Below, piece by piece: positions 48,753 through 58,158 of a stretch of 64,000 nt of DNA. The notes under the pieces are model-generated. The model had not been told where the DNA came from, made no database searches, and worked only from the letters and a program-made list of their open reading frames with translations. The stretch's first letter is position 1, and each line of letters opens with the position of its first letter. A program made the position numbers and the translations under genes. This stretch comes from Alcaligenes sp. SORT26 (GTDB taxonomy: Bacteria; Pseudomonadota; Gammaproteobacteria; Burkholderiales; Burkholderiaceae_B): contig NZ_CP070975.1 of NCBI RefSeq assembly GCF_017377875.1, positions 3,224,001 through 3,288,000 of the forward strand, read 5' to 3'.

Positions 48753-49549
48753 GCAGGCTGGCCGAAGAACAGGTTTTGCAGGGCCACGCCAGGATCAGGT
48801 TCGCGCATGAACGCTTCGCCTACCAGGAAAGCCTGGACCTGGTTTTCACGCATCAGGGCGACGTCTTCAATGGTGTGAATACCGCTTTCGGTGACAACCC
48901 GTTTTTCGCTGGGGATGAAGGGCAGCAGATCCAGGGTGTTCTGGGTGCTGGTTTCAAAGGTACGCAGATTGCGGTTATTGATGCCCAACAGGCTGGTTTT
49001 CATCTGCAAGGCAATATCCAGCTCGGCGCGGTCATGCACCTCGACCAAGACGTCCATGCCCAGCTCGTGGGCCATGTCTTCGTATTCCATCAGTTGGTCC
49101 TGCTCCAGTGCGGCGACGATCAGCAAGATGCAGTCGGCACCCATGGCACGGGCATGGATGATTTGATAGGGGTCGATGATGAAATCTTTGCGCAGCACAG
49201 GCAGTGCGCAAACGGCACGGGCCTGGCGCAAGTGGTCGTAGGAACCTTGGAAATACTGAATATCCGTCAACACGGACAAGCAGGCTGCACCGTGTGCAGC
49301 GTAGCTGGAGGCAATTTCAGTCGGGTTGAAGTCGGCGCGGATCACACCCTTGGAAGGGGAGGCCTTTTTGACTTCCGCAATAATGGCGGGCTTGCCCTGA
49401 GCAATCTTGTCTTCAATCGCGCTGGCAAAGCCGCGCAGGTCGTTCCGGTTCTTCGCTTCGCGCAGCAGATCGGACTCGCTGCGCAGTTGGCGGGCGGTAA
49501 CGACTTCAGCTCTTTTGGTGTCGAGGATCTTGGCCAGAATGTCGTTCAT
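48749..49549 (-). CDS. trpC: Indole-3-glycerol-phosphate synthase
   Basis: A 266-residue TIM-barrel enzyme converting carboxyphenylaminodeoxyribulose phosphate to indole-3-glycerol phosphate. Motifs: [63 protein letters not shown] and [12 protein letters not shown]. It is a monofunctional TrpC, not fused to TrpF. The start overlaps the trpD stop (ATGA). Confidence 0.97.
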   Translation of the reverse strand: MNDILAKILDTKRAEVVTARQLRSESDLLREAKNRNDLRGFASAIEDKIAQGKPAIIAEVKKASPSKGVIRADFNPTEIASSYAAHGAACLSVLTDIQYFQGSYDHLRQARAVCALPVLRKDFIIDPYQIIHARAMGADCILLIVAALEQDQLMEYEDMAHELGMDVLVEVHDRAELDIALQMKTSLLGINNRNLRTFETSTQNTLDLLPFIPSEKRVVTESGIHTIEDVALMRENQVQAFLVGEAFMREPDPGVALQNLFFGQPA

Positions 49550-50580
49550 GGGTTTAACTTCCTTGTATAAGCGCGGAATTGTTCGAGTTTTTCGCGTGCG
49601 GCACCGTTGGCAATGGCTTCAAACGCCATGCGCAGGCCTTGTTCAATGGAGTCGGCGTGGTTGGCAGCATAGATGGCCAAACCAGCATTGAGGCCAACAA
49701 TATCACGAGCCGTACCCTCTTGGTTATTGAGGGCTTCCATAATCATCACCGCGGATTCCTCTTTGCTGGTGACGCGAATACTGCGGTTCGAGGTCATGGC
49801 CATCCCAAAGTCTTCAGGGTGAATTTCGTATTCACGTACCTGGCCGTCTTTCAGTTCGCCTACCAGGGTGGCAGCACCCAGAGAGGCTTCATCCATGCCG
49901 TCCTTGCCGTGCACGATCAGCACGTGCTTGGCACCCAGGCGTTGCATCACACGAACCTGAATCCCGACCAAGTCAGCGTGGAATACGCCCATCAATTGGT
50001 TGGTTGCCCCGGCCGGGTTGGTCAGCGGGCCCAGAATATTGAAAATGGTACGCACGCCCAGCTCTTTACGAACGGCCGCCACGTTTTTCATGGCTCCGTG
50101 GTGAGCGGGGGCGAACATGAAGCCGATATTAGTTTCGGCAATGCTTTGTGCCACTTGCTCGGGTGAGAAGGTCAGGTTGACGCCCAATGCTTCCAGCACG
50201 TCTGCACTGCCGGACGAGGAAGAAGCACTGCGGTTGCCGTGTTTGGCCACTTTCACACCGACCGAGGCGGCTACAAACATGGCGGCGGTGGAGATATTGA
50301 AGGTATTGGAGCCGTCGCCACCTGTACCGCACATATCCAGCAGCTCGTCTGGGTTGGGGGTAATAACCGGCGTAGCAAATTCGCGCATCACCTGGGCGGC
50401 AGCAGAAATTTCACCCACGCTTTCTTTTTTGACCCGCAGGCCCATCAGCAAGGCAGCCGCAATTTGCGGCGACATTTCGCCACGCATCAGCATGCGCATC
50501 AGATGCAGCATTTCGTCGTGGAAGATTTCCCGGTGTTCGATACAGCGCACCAGTGCTTCGGTAGGAGTGATGGTGTTCAT
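49546..50580 (-). CDS. trpD: Anthranilate phosphoribosyltransferase
   Basis: A 344-residue enzyme adding phosphoribose from PRPP to anthranilate. The PRPP and metal motifs are [17 protein letters not shown] and [49 protein letters not shown] and HGKDGMDE follow. It starts 4 bases after the trpG stop. Confidence 0.97.
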   Translation of the reverse strand: MNTITPTEALVRCIEHREIFHDEMLHLMRMLMRGEMSPQIAAALLMGLRVKKESVGEISAAAQVMREFATPVITPNPDELLDMCGTGGDGSNTFNISTAAMFVAASVGVKVAKHGNRSASSSSGSADVLEALGVNLTFSPEQVAQSIAETNIGFMFAPAHHGAMKNVAAVRKELGVRTIFNILGPLTNPAGATNQLMGVFHADLVGIQVRVMQRLGAKHVLIVHGKDGMDEASLGAATLVGELKDGQVREYEIHPEDFGMAMTSNRSIRVTSKEESAVMIMEALNNQEGTARDIVGLNAGLAIYAANHADSIEQGLRMAFEAIANGAAREKLEQFRAYTRKLNP

Positions 50581-50584
50581 GATA

Positions 50585-51148
50585 TTAAAGATCCAGAAAG
50601 TTCTTCAGTAAGGCGTGGCCATGCTCGCTTAGCACCGATTCGGGGTGAAACTGCACGCCATAGATAGGCAGTTCGCGGTGACGGACACCCATGATTTCGC
50701 CGTCTTCAGTTTGCGCGGTCACTTCCAGGCAGTCGGGCAGGCTGTCGCGCTCGATGGCCAGGGAGTGGTAGCGGGTGACGTTAAAGGGCGAGGGCAAGTT
50801 GCTGAAGACGTCTGTGCCCTGATGGGTAATAGGGGAGACTTTCCCATGCATGATTTGTTGCGCACGGATAATGCGCGCACCAAAAGCATGCCCGATGGCT
50901 TGATGACCCAGGCAGACGCCCAGAATCGGCAGCTTGCCCGCAAAGTGCTGGATCAGTGCAACCGACAGACCCGCGTCCGCTGGGGATTTGGGGCCGGGCG
51001 ACACGCACAGATGGCTGGGATTCAGGGCTTCAATTTCTTCAAGCGTGACTTGATCGTTGCGTCGTACCACTACCTCCTGGCCCAGTTCTCCGAAGTACTG
51101 GACCAAGTTGTAGGTAAAGGAGTCATAGTTATCGAGCATGAACAGCAT
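50585..51148 (-). CDS. trpG: Anthranilate synthase glutamine amidotransferase component
   Basis: A 187-residue class I glutamine amidotransferase giving ammonia to TrpE. The catalytic Cys lies in [14 protein letters not shown] and the His-x-Glu in GVQFHPES; the oxyanion region is [15 protein letters not shown] is 8 bases upstream of the ATG. In other species this subunit also serves aminodeoxychorismate synthase (PabA); the trp context favours TrpG. Confidence 0.96.
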   Translation of the reverse strand: MLFMLDNYDSFTYNLVQYFGELGQEVVVRRNDQVTLEEIEALNPSHLCVSPGPKSPADAGLSVALIQHFAGKLPILGVCLGHQAIGHAFGARIIRAQQIMHGKVSPITHQGTDVFSNLPSPFNVTRYHSLAIERDSLPDCLEVTAQTEDGEIMGVRHRELPIYGVQFHPESVLSEHGHALLKNFLDL

Positions 51149-51186
51149 GGGAATACTCCGGCAAAAAAGGGATGGCAGTCAGGCGA

Positions 51187-52707
51187 TTAGATGGGTTCGT
51201 CCAGACCGAATTGCACTTGTTCGGCAGCGCGGATGACGGCGCGTGCCTTGGCTTCGGTCTCTTGCCATTCTTTTTCAGGATCGGAGTCGGCCACGATACC
51301 GGCAGCGGCTTGCACATACAGCATGCCGTCCTTGATGACGCCGGTGCGAATGGCAATAGCCAGGTCCATTTCGCCCGAGTAGCTCAGGTAACCAGCAGCA
51401 CCACCGTAAACACCACGGCGTACGGGCTCCAGTTCATCAATCACTTCCATTGCACGCACTTTTGGGGCACCGGTCAGGGTGCCGGCGGGGAAGGAGGCGC
51501 GCAGCACGTCCATCTGGCTCATGCCGTCTTGCAGTTCACCGCAGACATTGGAGACCAGGTGCTGGACATGCGAGTAGCGTTCAATCGCCATGGTGTCCGT
51601 GACTTGTACCGTGCCGGTTTTGGCGATGCGGCCAATGTCGTTGCGGGCCAGGTCGATCAGCATCAGGTGTTCGGCGCGTTCTTTGGGATCGGACTTCAGC
51701 TCGGCGGCCAGGGCAGCATCGGCTTCAGGCGTGGCACCGCGCTTGCGGGTGCCAGCCAGTGGGCGAATGGTGACGCGTTCCATGTTGCGGCCATCCTGAC
51801 GGTGTTCTTCCTGACGCACCAGAATTTCTGGCGATGCACCCACGACCTGGAAGTCATCGAAGTTCCAGAAGTACATGTAGGGCGATGGGTTCAGCGAACG
51901 TAGGGCGCGGTACAGGGACAGGGGCGAGTCGCGGAAAGGCTTGGTGATGACCTGGCCGATCTGTACCTGCATCAGATCACCGGCAGCAATGTAGTCTTTG
52001 GCGCGGCCTACGGCCTTCAAGTAATCCTCTTTGTCGAAGTCGCGCTCGCATTCGGTTTGCATGCTGGCGTAGGCGTAAGGGATCACGACTGGTGAGCGCA
52101 GTTTTTCGCGCAGCTCTTTCAGGCGGCGTTTGGCCAGTACGTAGGCTTCGGGCTGGGCGGGGTCGGCGTAGACCAGCAGGTAGGTGCGACCAGCCAGATT
52201 GTCCACAATCACCAGCTCATCAATTTGCAGCAGCATGATGTCGGGCACGCCCTCTTCCTGATCAGCCGGGAAGGGTTTGCGGTTCATGCCCAGAGACGGT
52301 TCGATGTGGCGCACGGTGTCGTAGCCGAAGTATCCGGCCAGACCACCTGCAAAGCGGGGCAGGCCAGGACGCAAGGCGACTTTGAAGCGTGCCTGGAATT
52401 GTTCGATGAACTCCAGCGGATCGCCTTCGACGGTCTCGACAGTCTTGCCATCGTGCAGCACTTGGGTATGACGGCCGTAGCTGCGGATCACTGTGCGGGC
52501 AGGCAGGCCAATAAAGGAGTAGCGACCGAACTGTTCGCCGCCCACAACCGATTCCATCAGGCAGCTGTAACGTCCACCTTCGGGGCCGTTGTGTGCCAGT
52601 TTCAGATAAATCGACAGGGGCGTATCCAGGTCGGCATAGGTTTCCGCAATCAGGGGAATGCGGTTAAAGCCTTCTGCTGCTAGGGCATTGAATTCTATTT
52701 CTGTCAT
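51187..52707 (-). CDS. trpE: Anthranilate synthase component I
   Basis: A 506-residue chorismate-utilising enzyme making anthranilate. The N-terminal feedback site has LDTPLSIYLKL in place of the usual ETPVSAYLKL. Catalytic motifs are PLAGTRKRGATPEADAALA, ELKSDPKERAEHLMLIDLARNDIGR, FPAGTLTGAPKVRAMEVIDELEP and YSGEMDLAIAIRT. The ATG at 52707 is chosen as it starts the conserved part. Expression is controlled by the trpL attenuator just upstream. Confidence 0.97.
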   Translation of the reverse strand: MTEIEFNALAAEGFNRIPLIAETYADLDTPLSIYLKLAHNGPEGGRYSCLMESVVGGEQFGRYSFIGLPARTVIRSYGRHTQVLHDGKTVETVEGDPLEFIEQFQARFKVALRPGLPRFAGGLAGYFGYDTVRHIEPSLGMNRKPFPADQEEGVPDIMLLQIDELVIVDNLAGRTYLLVYADPAQPEAYVLAKRRLKELREKLRSPVVIPYAYASMQTECERDFDKEDYLKAVGRAKDYIAAGDLMQVQIGQVITKPFRDSPLSLYRALRSLNPSPYMYFWNFDDFQVVGASPEILVRQEEHRQDGRNMERVTIRPLAGTRKRGATPEADAALAAELKSDPKERAEHLMLIDLARNDIGRIAKTGTVQVTDTMAIERYSHVQHLVSNVCGELQDGMSQMDVLRASFPAGTLTGAPKVRAMEVIDELEPVRRGVYGGAAGYLSYSGEMDLAIAIRTGVIKDGMLYVQAAAGIVADSDPEKEWQETEAKARAVIRAAEQVQFGLDEPI

Positions 52708-52749
52708 TGCGATCTCGAGGGTCAGTGGGTACGACGAGCCGGACAGAAA

Positions 52750-52784
52750 CAAAAAAAAGCCCGGTCGTTGTGATTACCGGGCTT
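52750..52784 (-). terminator. trp attenuator (Rho-independent terminator before trpE)
   Basis: On the minus strand: AAGCCCGGT, 10-base loop, ACCGGGCTT, then T-run. It lies between the trpL stop and the trpE start. ATCGGGT at the end of trpL (52849-52855) can pair with GCCCGGT of the terminator's first arm, with two G-U pairs, as an anti-terminator. Confidence 0.9.
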
Positions 52785-52846
52785 ATTTTCCTGGAGGCGG
52801 TCCGCTGTGTACTACTTTGCAGGGACGCCAGACTTCAAGGTTATAT

Positions 52847-52918
52847 CTACCCGATACACGAACGCCACCAGCGCCAATAAGCGCCGTAGATGGAGGTTGC
52901 GTAAGTACGAGTAGACAT
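52847..52918 (-). CDS. trpL: trp operon leader peptide
   Basis: A 23-residue leader peptide too short for usual gene calling. It starts MSTRTYATSIYGAY and then has WRWW, so Trp is at positions 15, 17 and 18, followed by RSCIG and a TAG stop. It begins 5 bases after the gph stop and has no Shine-Dalgarno, so it may depend on translational coupling from gph. Ribosome stalling at the Trp codons when tryptophanyl-tRNA is scarce would leave the downstream segment free to form the anti-terminator. Confidence 0.9.
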   Translation of the reverse strand: MSTRTYATSIYGAYWRWWRSCIG

Positions 52919-52923
52919 GAATT

Positions 52924-53604
52924 TTATGACGTAAATATGGTGTTGCGTTTGTTGCGCAGCCAGGTGGCCGCGTCGGCAATAGAGGCAACTATACCATCGG
53001 AATCCAAGCTTTGCACATCCATCCCTTCGTTATAGCCGTATGGAACCAACAGTACGGGGATGTTCGCCGCGCGCGCTGCCTGGGCGTCATTCATGGAATC
53101 CCCAACGACCAGGGACTGCTCCGGGGCCAGGTTCATTTGTTCGCAGGCGTAGACAAAAGGCATGGGGTCGGGCTTTTTGCGCGGGCAGGTATCGCCGCCA
53201 ACAATCAGCTCGAAATACGAGGCCAGGCCCGTTTGTTCCAACAGGGGGCGGGCAAATTGTTCGGGCTTGTTGGTGACCACGGCCAGACGCAATCCCTGGC
53301 TTTTAAAGTCGTCCAATCCTTCTAGTACACCGGGATACAGGCGGCTGTGTTGGCCATTACATAATTGGTAATGGTAATAAAATGATTCCAATGCCTGGGT
53401 GTAGTCGGCAGGAGGATTTGGCAGATCGGTCAGGGAGCGTCGCACCAGATTTTCCGATCCTTTCCCCACGAAAGTAGCGATACGCTCCTCTGGAAGCGCA
53501 GGCAGACCGAGATCAATACGCATGGCATTGCAGGCAGAGGCCAGATCAGGAATGGTGTCCAGAAGGGTGCCATCCAAATCAAACAGTACAGAGAAAATAT
53601 TCAT
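52924..53604 (-). CDS. gph: Phosphoglycolate phosphatase (HAD family)
   Basis: A 226-residue HAD-superfamily hydrolase that removes phosphate from 2-phosphoglycolate formed in DNA repair. HAD motifs: I, VLFDLDGTLLDT; II, AVVTNKPEQF; III, Lys in RKKPDP; IV, VVGDSMNDAQAA. The start is at MNIFSVLFDLDG. It lies immediately before trpL-trpE, the usual gph-trpE order in beta- and gammaproteobacteria; rpe, normally adjacent, is displaced by an EAL-GGDEF gene. Confidence 0.94.
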   Translation of the reverse strand: MNIFSVLFDLDGTLLDTIPDLASACNAMRIDLGLPALPEERIATFVGKGSENLVRRSLTDLPNPPADYTQALESFYYHYQLCNGQHSRLYPGVLEGLDDFKSQGLRLAVVTNKPEQFARPLLEQTGLASYFELIVGGDTCPRKKPDPMPFVYACEQMNLAPEQSLVVGDSMNDAQAARAANIPVLLVPYGYNEGMDVQSLDSDGIVASIADAATWLRNKRNTIFTS

Positions 53605-53814
53605 CTTTTTGTAGCGAACTTGTGACAAAATATTGTCAAATTCCTGTTAAGGTCGAGCAGAAAAAGTTTTCCGAACATCGGGTTTTCATTTCGTTTGATT
53701 CATCATGTTAAAGCTCCTTACTGCACCTGGGCTTATCAATTTAGTGAGCAAACCGTATTTTGGTACAAGATTGGCTTTCGATTGTCCGTTCAGAAAGGCC
53801 CTAGGAGCGGAAGT

Positions 53815-55617
53815 ATGATGCTCGATACATTTCATCAGATTCTCGTAGAAAAACAAGTTACGCCAGTCTTTCAGCCCATTGTGGATTTGCAGTCTGGCTT
53901 TATTTTAGGTTACGAGGGTCTGATTCGAGGGCCGAAGGACACCAGCTTTTATTCGCCATTAGCCTTGTTTGACGCTGCCCGGCAGTGTGGGCGCTTATGG
54001 GATCTGGAAGAGCTGTGTTGCCATACGCTGGTCGGCAGTTTTAATCAGCAGGGTTTGGCGGGCAAACTGTTTTTGAACTCCAGTCCGGATGTGGTGATGC
54101 GTATGTTGCCGTCGGCCCGTATTGAGCCGCGCACCGGTATGCCGCAGTTGGAGGGAATTGACTGGAGCCGGGTGGTGGTCGAGCTGACCGAGTCCGAGCG
54201 TACCGACAGCTACGATTATTTGAATCAGGCCATTGAGCTGTATCGCAAGGAAGGCCTGCAGTTTGCCATTGATGATCTGGGCGAGGGCTATGCCTCGCTG
54301 CGCTTGTGGTCCGAGTTGCGGCCCGAGTACGTCAAGATCGACAAATATTTTGTGCGCGATATTGATACCGATGTGCTCAAGCAGCAATTGGTGCGCTCTA
54401 TTTGCGATATCGCCAGCCATGCCCACTCTGTTGTGATTGCCGAAGGTATTGAGACCGGCGCGGAATTGCGCACCTTGCGCTACCTGGGGGTGGCCTGTGG
54501 TCAGGGCTATTTGCTGTGTCGACCTCAACCCCATCCTCCTGCTCAATTGGAACCGGCGCAGGCCGCCTTGTTCGGCCCCTCCCATACGCGCTCGCAGCGC
54601 CAAGTTCAGGGTCGGGACTCCATGAGCGTGCGGCGTCTGTTGCGTGCGGCACCGGCCGTGCCTGATCACACCCCCACGAATCGTGTTTATGAGCTGTTTC
54701 AAAGTCACCCTGATTTAAGTGCGGTGGCTTTGCTGCGCGGAGACAGGCCTACGGGCATTTTGCGCCGCAGCCAGCTTTATGATCAGCTTGCGCGGCCGTA
54801 TCACCGTGAGCTGTATGGCAATAAGCCCTGCTCTTTGTTTATTGAGGCCCCACCCCTGATTGTGGATTGTGAAACCAGCCTGCTGGAGCTGGGGACTTTG
54901 ATGACGCAAGGGGCAGGTGACGCGTTAAGCGATGGCTTCGTCATTACCGGTGCAGGTGAATATTTGGGTTTGGGCTCCAGTGTGGAGCTGATGCGCGAAA
55001 TTACGCAAATCCAGATCATGACCGCCCGCTATGCCAATCCGCTGACGCAATTGCCGGGTAATGTGCCGATTGATGAGCATATTGATGGTTTGCTGCGTAA
55101 TCGTCAGAACTTTGCCGTGTGCTATGCCGACCTGGATCACTTCAAGCCCTATAACGATTTGTACGGCTATCGCAAAGGTGATGAGTTACTGCGGTCGATG
55201 GCCGAGCTTTTTACCCGTTATGCGGTGTCGCGCATGGACTTTGTAGGCCATGTGGGGGGCGACGATTTTATTCTGGTGTTCACCAGCCCCGATTGGGCCG
55301 AGCGCTGCCAAAGCATTTTGGACGAATTGGAAAAAGAGCTGGAGTCCCTGTATCGCCTGGAGCACCGGCAAGCTGGGGGGTATCTGGCTGAGAATCGTCA
55401 GGGCGTGCAGGTGTTTCACCCGCTAGTGAGCCTGTCTTTAGGTGTGGTCACCGTGAATGAGCCCGAATTGTATTCGGGCTCTTTGATTGCGGAGCTGGCC
55501 AGTTCTGCCAAGGCTCAAGCCAAGCGGGTGCAGGGCAATGCCTTGTTTGTGGAGCGCCGTCGGCCGGACAATCCGGTACGGCAAGGCAGTTATAACCGCA
55601 ACAGGGTACTGCAGTAG
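53815..55617 (+). CDS. EAL-CBS-GGDEF cyclic-di-GMP protein
   Basis: A 600-residue protein with an N-terminal EAL phosphodiesterase domain (about 10-235), a CBS-pair region (about 265-395) and a C-terminal GGDEF domain (about 410-585). The EAL motifs are mostly kept: EGLIRG for EALVR, ELTESER, DDLGEGYASLR, VKIDKYF, EGIET and GYLL. GGDEF reads GGDDF near residue 481, so cyclase activity is uncertain and the domain may only bind GTP or signal. AGGAG is 7 bases upstream of the ATG. There is no membrane helix. It is divergent from gph. Confidence 0.9.
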   Translation: MMLDTFHQILVEKQVTPVFQPIVDLQSGFILGYEGLIRGPKDTSFYSPLALFDAARQCGRLWDLEELCCHTLVGSFNQQGLAGKLFLNSSPDVVMRMLPSARIEPRTGMPQLEGIDWSRVVVELTESERTDSYDYLNQAIELYRKEGLQFAIDDLGEGYASLRLWSELRPEYVKIDKYFVRDIDTDVLKQQLVRSICDIASHAHSVVIAEGIETGAELRTLRYLGVACGQGYLLCRPQPHPPAQLEPAQAALFGPSHTRSQRQVQGRDSMSVRRLLRAAPAVPDHTPTNRVYELFQSHPDLSAVALLRGDRPTGILRRSQLYDQLARPYHRELYGNKPCSLFIEAPPLIVDCETSLLELGTLMTQGAGDALSDGFVITGAGEYLGLGSSVELMREITQIQIMTARYANPLTQLPGNVPIDEHIDGLLRNRQNFAVCYADLDHFKPYNDLYGYRKGDELLRSMAELFTRYAVSRMDFVGHVGGDDFILVFTSPDWAERCQSILDELEKELESLYRLEHRQAGGYLAENRQGVQVFHPLVSLSLGVVTVNEPELYSGSLIAELASSAKAQAKRVQGNALFVERRRPDNPVRQGSYNRNRVLQ

Positions 55618-55628
55618 GGGATGCAGCA

Positions 55629-55648
55629 GGCCTGCCTTCAGGCAGGCC
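55629..55648. terminator. Hairpin between the EAL-GGDEF gene and rpe
   Basis: GGCCTGCC, TTCA, GGCAGGCC: perfect 8-bp stem between two convergent genes. No T-run on either side, so it is weak or Rho-assisted. Confidence 0.5.
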
Positions 55649-55659
55649 GTGCGCGGTGC

Positions 55660-56355
55660 TTAGGCTTGTTCTGCCAAGGCAATCTGGGCGCGCATGTCGC
55701 TGATCACTTGTGCGTAGTCGGGCTGACCAAAAATAGCCGAACCGGCCACAAAGGTGTCAGCACCGGCAGCACGGATAGCGCCGATATTGTCCACTTTCAC
55801 GCCACCGTCAATTTGCAGCAGGATGGGCTGACCACCTTCTGCCGTCCAGGCATCAATGCGGGCGCGGGCCTGGCGCAATTTGTCCATGGCGCTGGGGATA
55901 AAGGCCTGGCCCCCGAAGCCGGGGTTCACGGACATCAGCAAGACCAGGTCCAGCTTGTCCATCAGGTGATCCATCCAGTTCAGCGAGGTGGCCGGGTTGA
56001 AAACCAGGCCGGCCTTACAGCCATGTTCGCGGATCAGCGACAGGGTGCGATCCACGTGGCGTGAGGCTTCAGGGTGAAAGCTGATGTAATCGGCACCGGC
56101 TTTGGCAAAGGCGGGGATCAGGGCATCAACCGGCTCCACCATCAGGTGCACATCAATGGGAGCGGTGGTGTGCGGGCGCAGCGCGGCACAGACCATGGGG
56201 CCAAAGGTCAGATTGGGGACAAAGTGGTTGTCCATAACATCGCAGTGAACCCAGTCGGCTCCGGCGGCAATCACATTGCGGACTTCTTCACCCAGACGGG
56301 CGAAGTCAGCCGATAAAATACTGGGAGCGATACGTGTGGAGCTGGCTTGGGACAT
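55660..56355 (-). CDS. rpe: Ribulose-phosphate 3-epimerase
   Basis: A 231-residue TIM-barrel enzyme of the pentose-phosphate pathway. Motifs: [36 protein letters not shown] (metal-binding His and Asp), [34 protein letters not shown] and [12 protein letters not shown]. The length is normal. It lies upstream of gph on the same strand, as in related genomes, but separated from it by the oppositely oriented EAL-GGDEF gene. Confidence 0.96.
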   Translation of the reverse strand: MSQASSTRIAPSILSADFARLGEEVRNVIAAGADWVHCDVMDNHFVPNLTFGPMVCAALRPHTTAPIDVHLMVEPVDALIPAFAKAGADYISFHPEASRHVDRTLSLIREHGCKAGLVFNPATSLNWMDHLMDKLDLVLLMSVNPGFGGQAFIPSAMDKLRQARARIDAWTAEGGQPILLQIDGGVKVDNIGAIRAAGADTFVAGSAIFGQPDYAQVISDMRAQIALAEQA

Positions 56356-56472
56356 AATAGGTGCCGTAAAGATTAGACATCACGAAAATCGTGACCATAT
56401 GTCATCATTATAGTTTCAAGCGGGGAGCTGTGCAGCGCCCCGTATTTGTACAGCCGTAACCTGGAATCCATT

Positions 56473-56847
56473 ATGAAGCCTGACGATATTGAGGTGCAGA
56501 TCACGCCCCAGTACCTGCCTGAGCAATCCGAGCCCGACAGCAATCAATATGTCTTTGCCTATACCGTCCGGATTACCAACAATGGACAGCAGACGGCCCA
56601 GATTATCAGTCGTCACTGGATCATTACGGACGACAATCAGCAGGTTCAGGAAGTGCGTGGCCTGGGCGTCGTGGGACAACAGCCAGTGCTGGCTCCAGGT
56701 GAGACCTTTGAGTACACCAGTGGCTGTCCTCTGAACACGCCGTTTGGCACCATGCGCGGCAGCTATCAATGTGTTGGTGAAAATGGCGTGCCCTTTGAGG
56801 TGGCCATCCAGGAATTCATCCTTTCCTCTCCTCGTACCTTGCACTAA
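56473..56847 (+). CDS. apaG: ApaG protein
   Basis: A 124-residue protein of the ApaG/DUF525 family, an immunoglobulin-like beta fold. Signature parts are YVFAYTVRITNNGQQTAQI, RHWIITDDNQQVQEVRGLGVVGQQP, LAPGETFEYTSGCPL and GTMRGSYQ. Its biochemical role is not settled. It is divergent from rpe. Confidence 0.95.
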   Translation: MKPDDIEVQITPQYLPEQSEPDSNQYVFAYTVRITNNGQQTAQIISRHWIITDDNQQVQEVRGLGVVGQQPVLAPGETFEYTSGCPLNTPFGTMRGSYQCVGENGVPFEVAIQEFILSSPRTLH

Positions 56848-56862
56848 GGGCCACACCCAGCC

Positions 56863-58158
56863 ATGAAGATAATTTATTGCGTGCCAGCCGTACTGCTGGC
56901 ATTGAGTGCCTGTTCCACTGTTCCTGTGGAGCAGGGTTCTTCGTCAACGGCTCCGGGTACAGCAGAAGGCGGTCCTGATATCGCTCTGCAGCCTTTGCGC
57001 GTGCCGTCCCTGTCGGCATTGCCGGAAACCCCGGCGCGTGCGCTGGCGGGTCGATACCAGGCGGTGAACTGGTCCACCTTGCCGGGTTGGCAGGCGGATT
57101 CGATGGATCACGTCTGGAAAGGGTTTATCAATAACTGCAAGGGCCTGATGCGCCCGGTCAGCGGTTCGCTGGCCATGCCTGCTCGTGCCAATCCCCGCGC
57201 CTGGCAGCCTGTTTGTCAGGCCGCAGCGTCCGCAGGCTTGAATGCCGACACCAAAGATACCGCAGCCGTACGCAATTTCCTGCAGGAACAGTTGCAGCCC
57301 TGGCGCTTGTTGACCGGGGATGGTGCCGTGGCTCAAAACACTGTCACCGGCTATTACGAACCCTTGCTTAAAGCGTCGCGCACACGCAGTTCTGCCTACC
57401 AGTGGCCGCTGTTTGCAGCGCCGGATGATTTGCTGACGATTGATCTGGGTAGCCTGTATCCCGAACTGGCGGGCAAACGTATCCGTGGCAAGCAGCAGGG
57501 CAAACGAGTTGTTCCTTACGATACCCGCGAGCAGATCATGGCCAAGCCAGAGCGTCAGCCGCCGGTGATTGTGTACGCGGAAGACCCGGTCGAAGGTTTC
57601 TTCTTGCAGATTCAGGGTTCCGGCCGCGCCATCCTGCCCGATGGCAGCGCGGTGCGTCTGGCTTATGCCGATCACAATGGCCGCCCATACGCCTCGGTCG
57701 GTCAGTGGCTGGCCAAGCAGGGCGAAATGCCCTTGGCGCAGACCTCCATGCAAAACATCAAAGCCTGGGCCAAGCGCAATCCGCATCGTGTTCAGGAAAT
57801 GATGAATGTAAATACCGCCATGGTCTTCTTCCGCGAAGAGGCCATTGTGGATCAGGACCTGGGCCCCAAGGGTGCTTACGGCATTCCTTTGATCGGTTTG
57901 CGTTCCGTCGCTATTGATCCTACCTACGTGCCTTTGGGGACGCCGGTGTACTTGGCAACCTCGCAGCCTGCGACCAACCAGCCTTTGCAGCGACTGGTCT
58001 TTGCGCAAGATACAGGTGCCGCGATTAAAGGTGCCGCCCGTACCGACTTGTACTGGGGCACCGGTGATCAGGCCGGTTCGCAGGCAGGACGCATGAAGCA
58101 GCAAGGTCAAATGTGGCTGCTGTGGCCACGTCAGGCAGGAGCACCGAGCGCACGATGA
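56863..58158 (+). CDS. mltA: Membrane-bound lytic murein transglycosylase A
   Basis: A 431-residue outer-membrane lipoprotein that cleaves peptidoglycan glycan strands. The lipobox is LSAC with Cys17. The MltA domain holds NTVTGYYEPLLKASR, PEDPVEGFFLQIQGSGR-like residues (EDPVEGFFLQIQGSGRAIL) and VMVFF near MNVNTAMVFF. The C-terminal 3D domain with its conserved aspartates is VFAQDTGAAIKGAARTDLYWG. Its stop overlaps the next start (ATGA). Confidence 0.94.
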   Translation: MKIIYCVPAVLLALSACSTVPVEQGSSSTAPGTAEGGPDIALQPLRVPSLSALPETPARALAGRYQAVNWSTLPGWQADSMDHVWKGFINNCKGLMRPVSGSLAMPARANPRAWQPVCQAAASAGLNADTKDTAAVRNFLQEQLQPWRLLTGDGAVAQNTVTGYYEPLLKASRTRSSAYQWPLFAAPDDLLTIDLGSLYPELAGKRIRGKQQGKRVVPYDTREQIMAKPERQPPVIVYAEDPVEGFFLQIQGSGRAILPDGSAVRLAYADHNGRPYASVGQWLAKQGEMPLAQTSMQNIKAWAKRNPHRVQEMMNVNTAMVFFREEAIVDQDLGPKGAYGIPLIGLRSVAIDPTYVPLGTPVYLATSQPATNQPLQRLVFAQDTGAAIKGAARTDLYWGTGDQAGSQAGRMKQQGQMWLLWPRQAGAPSAR

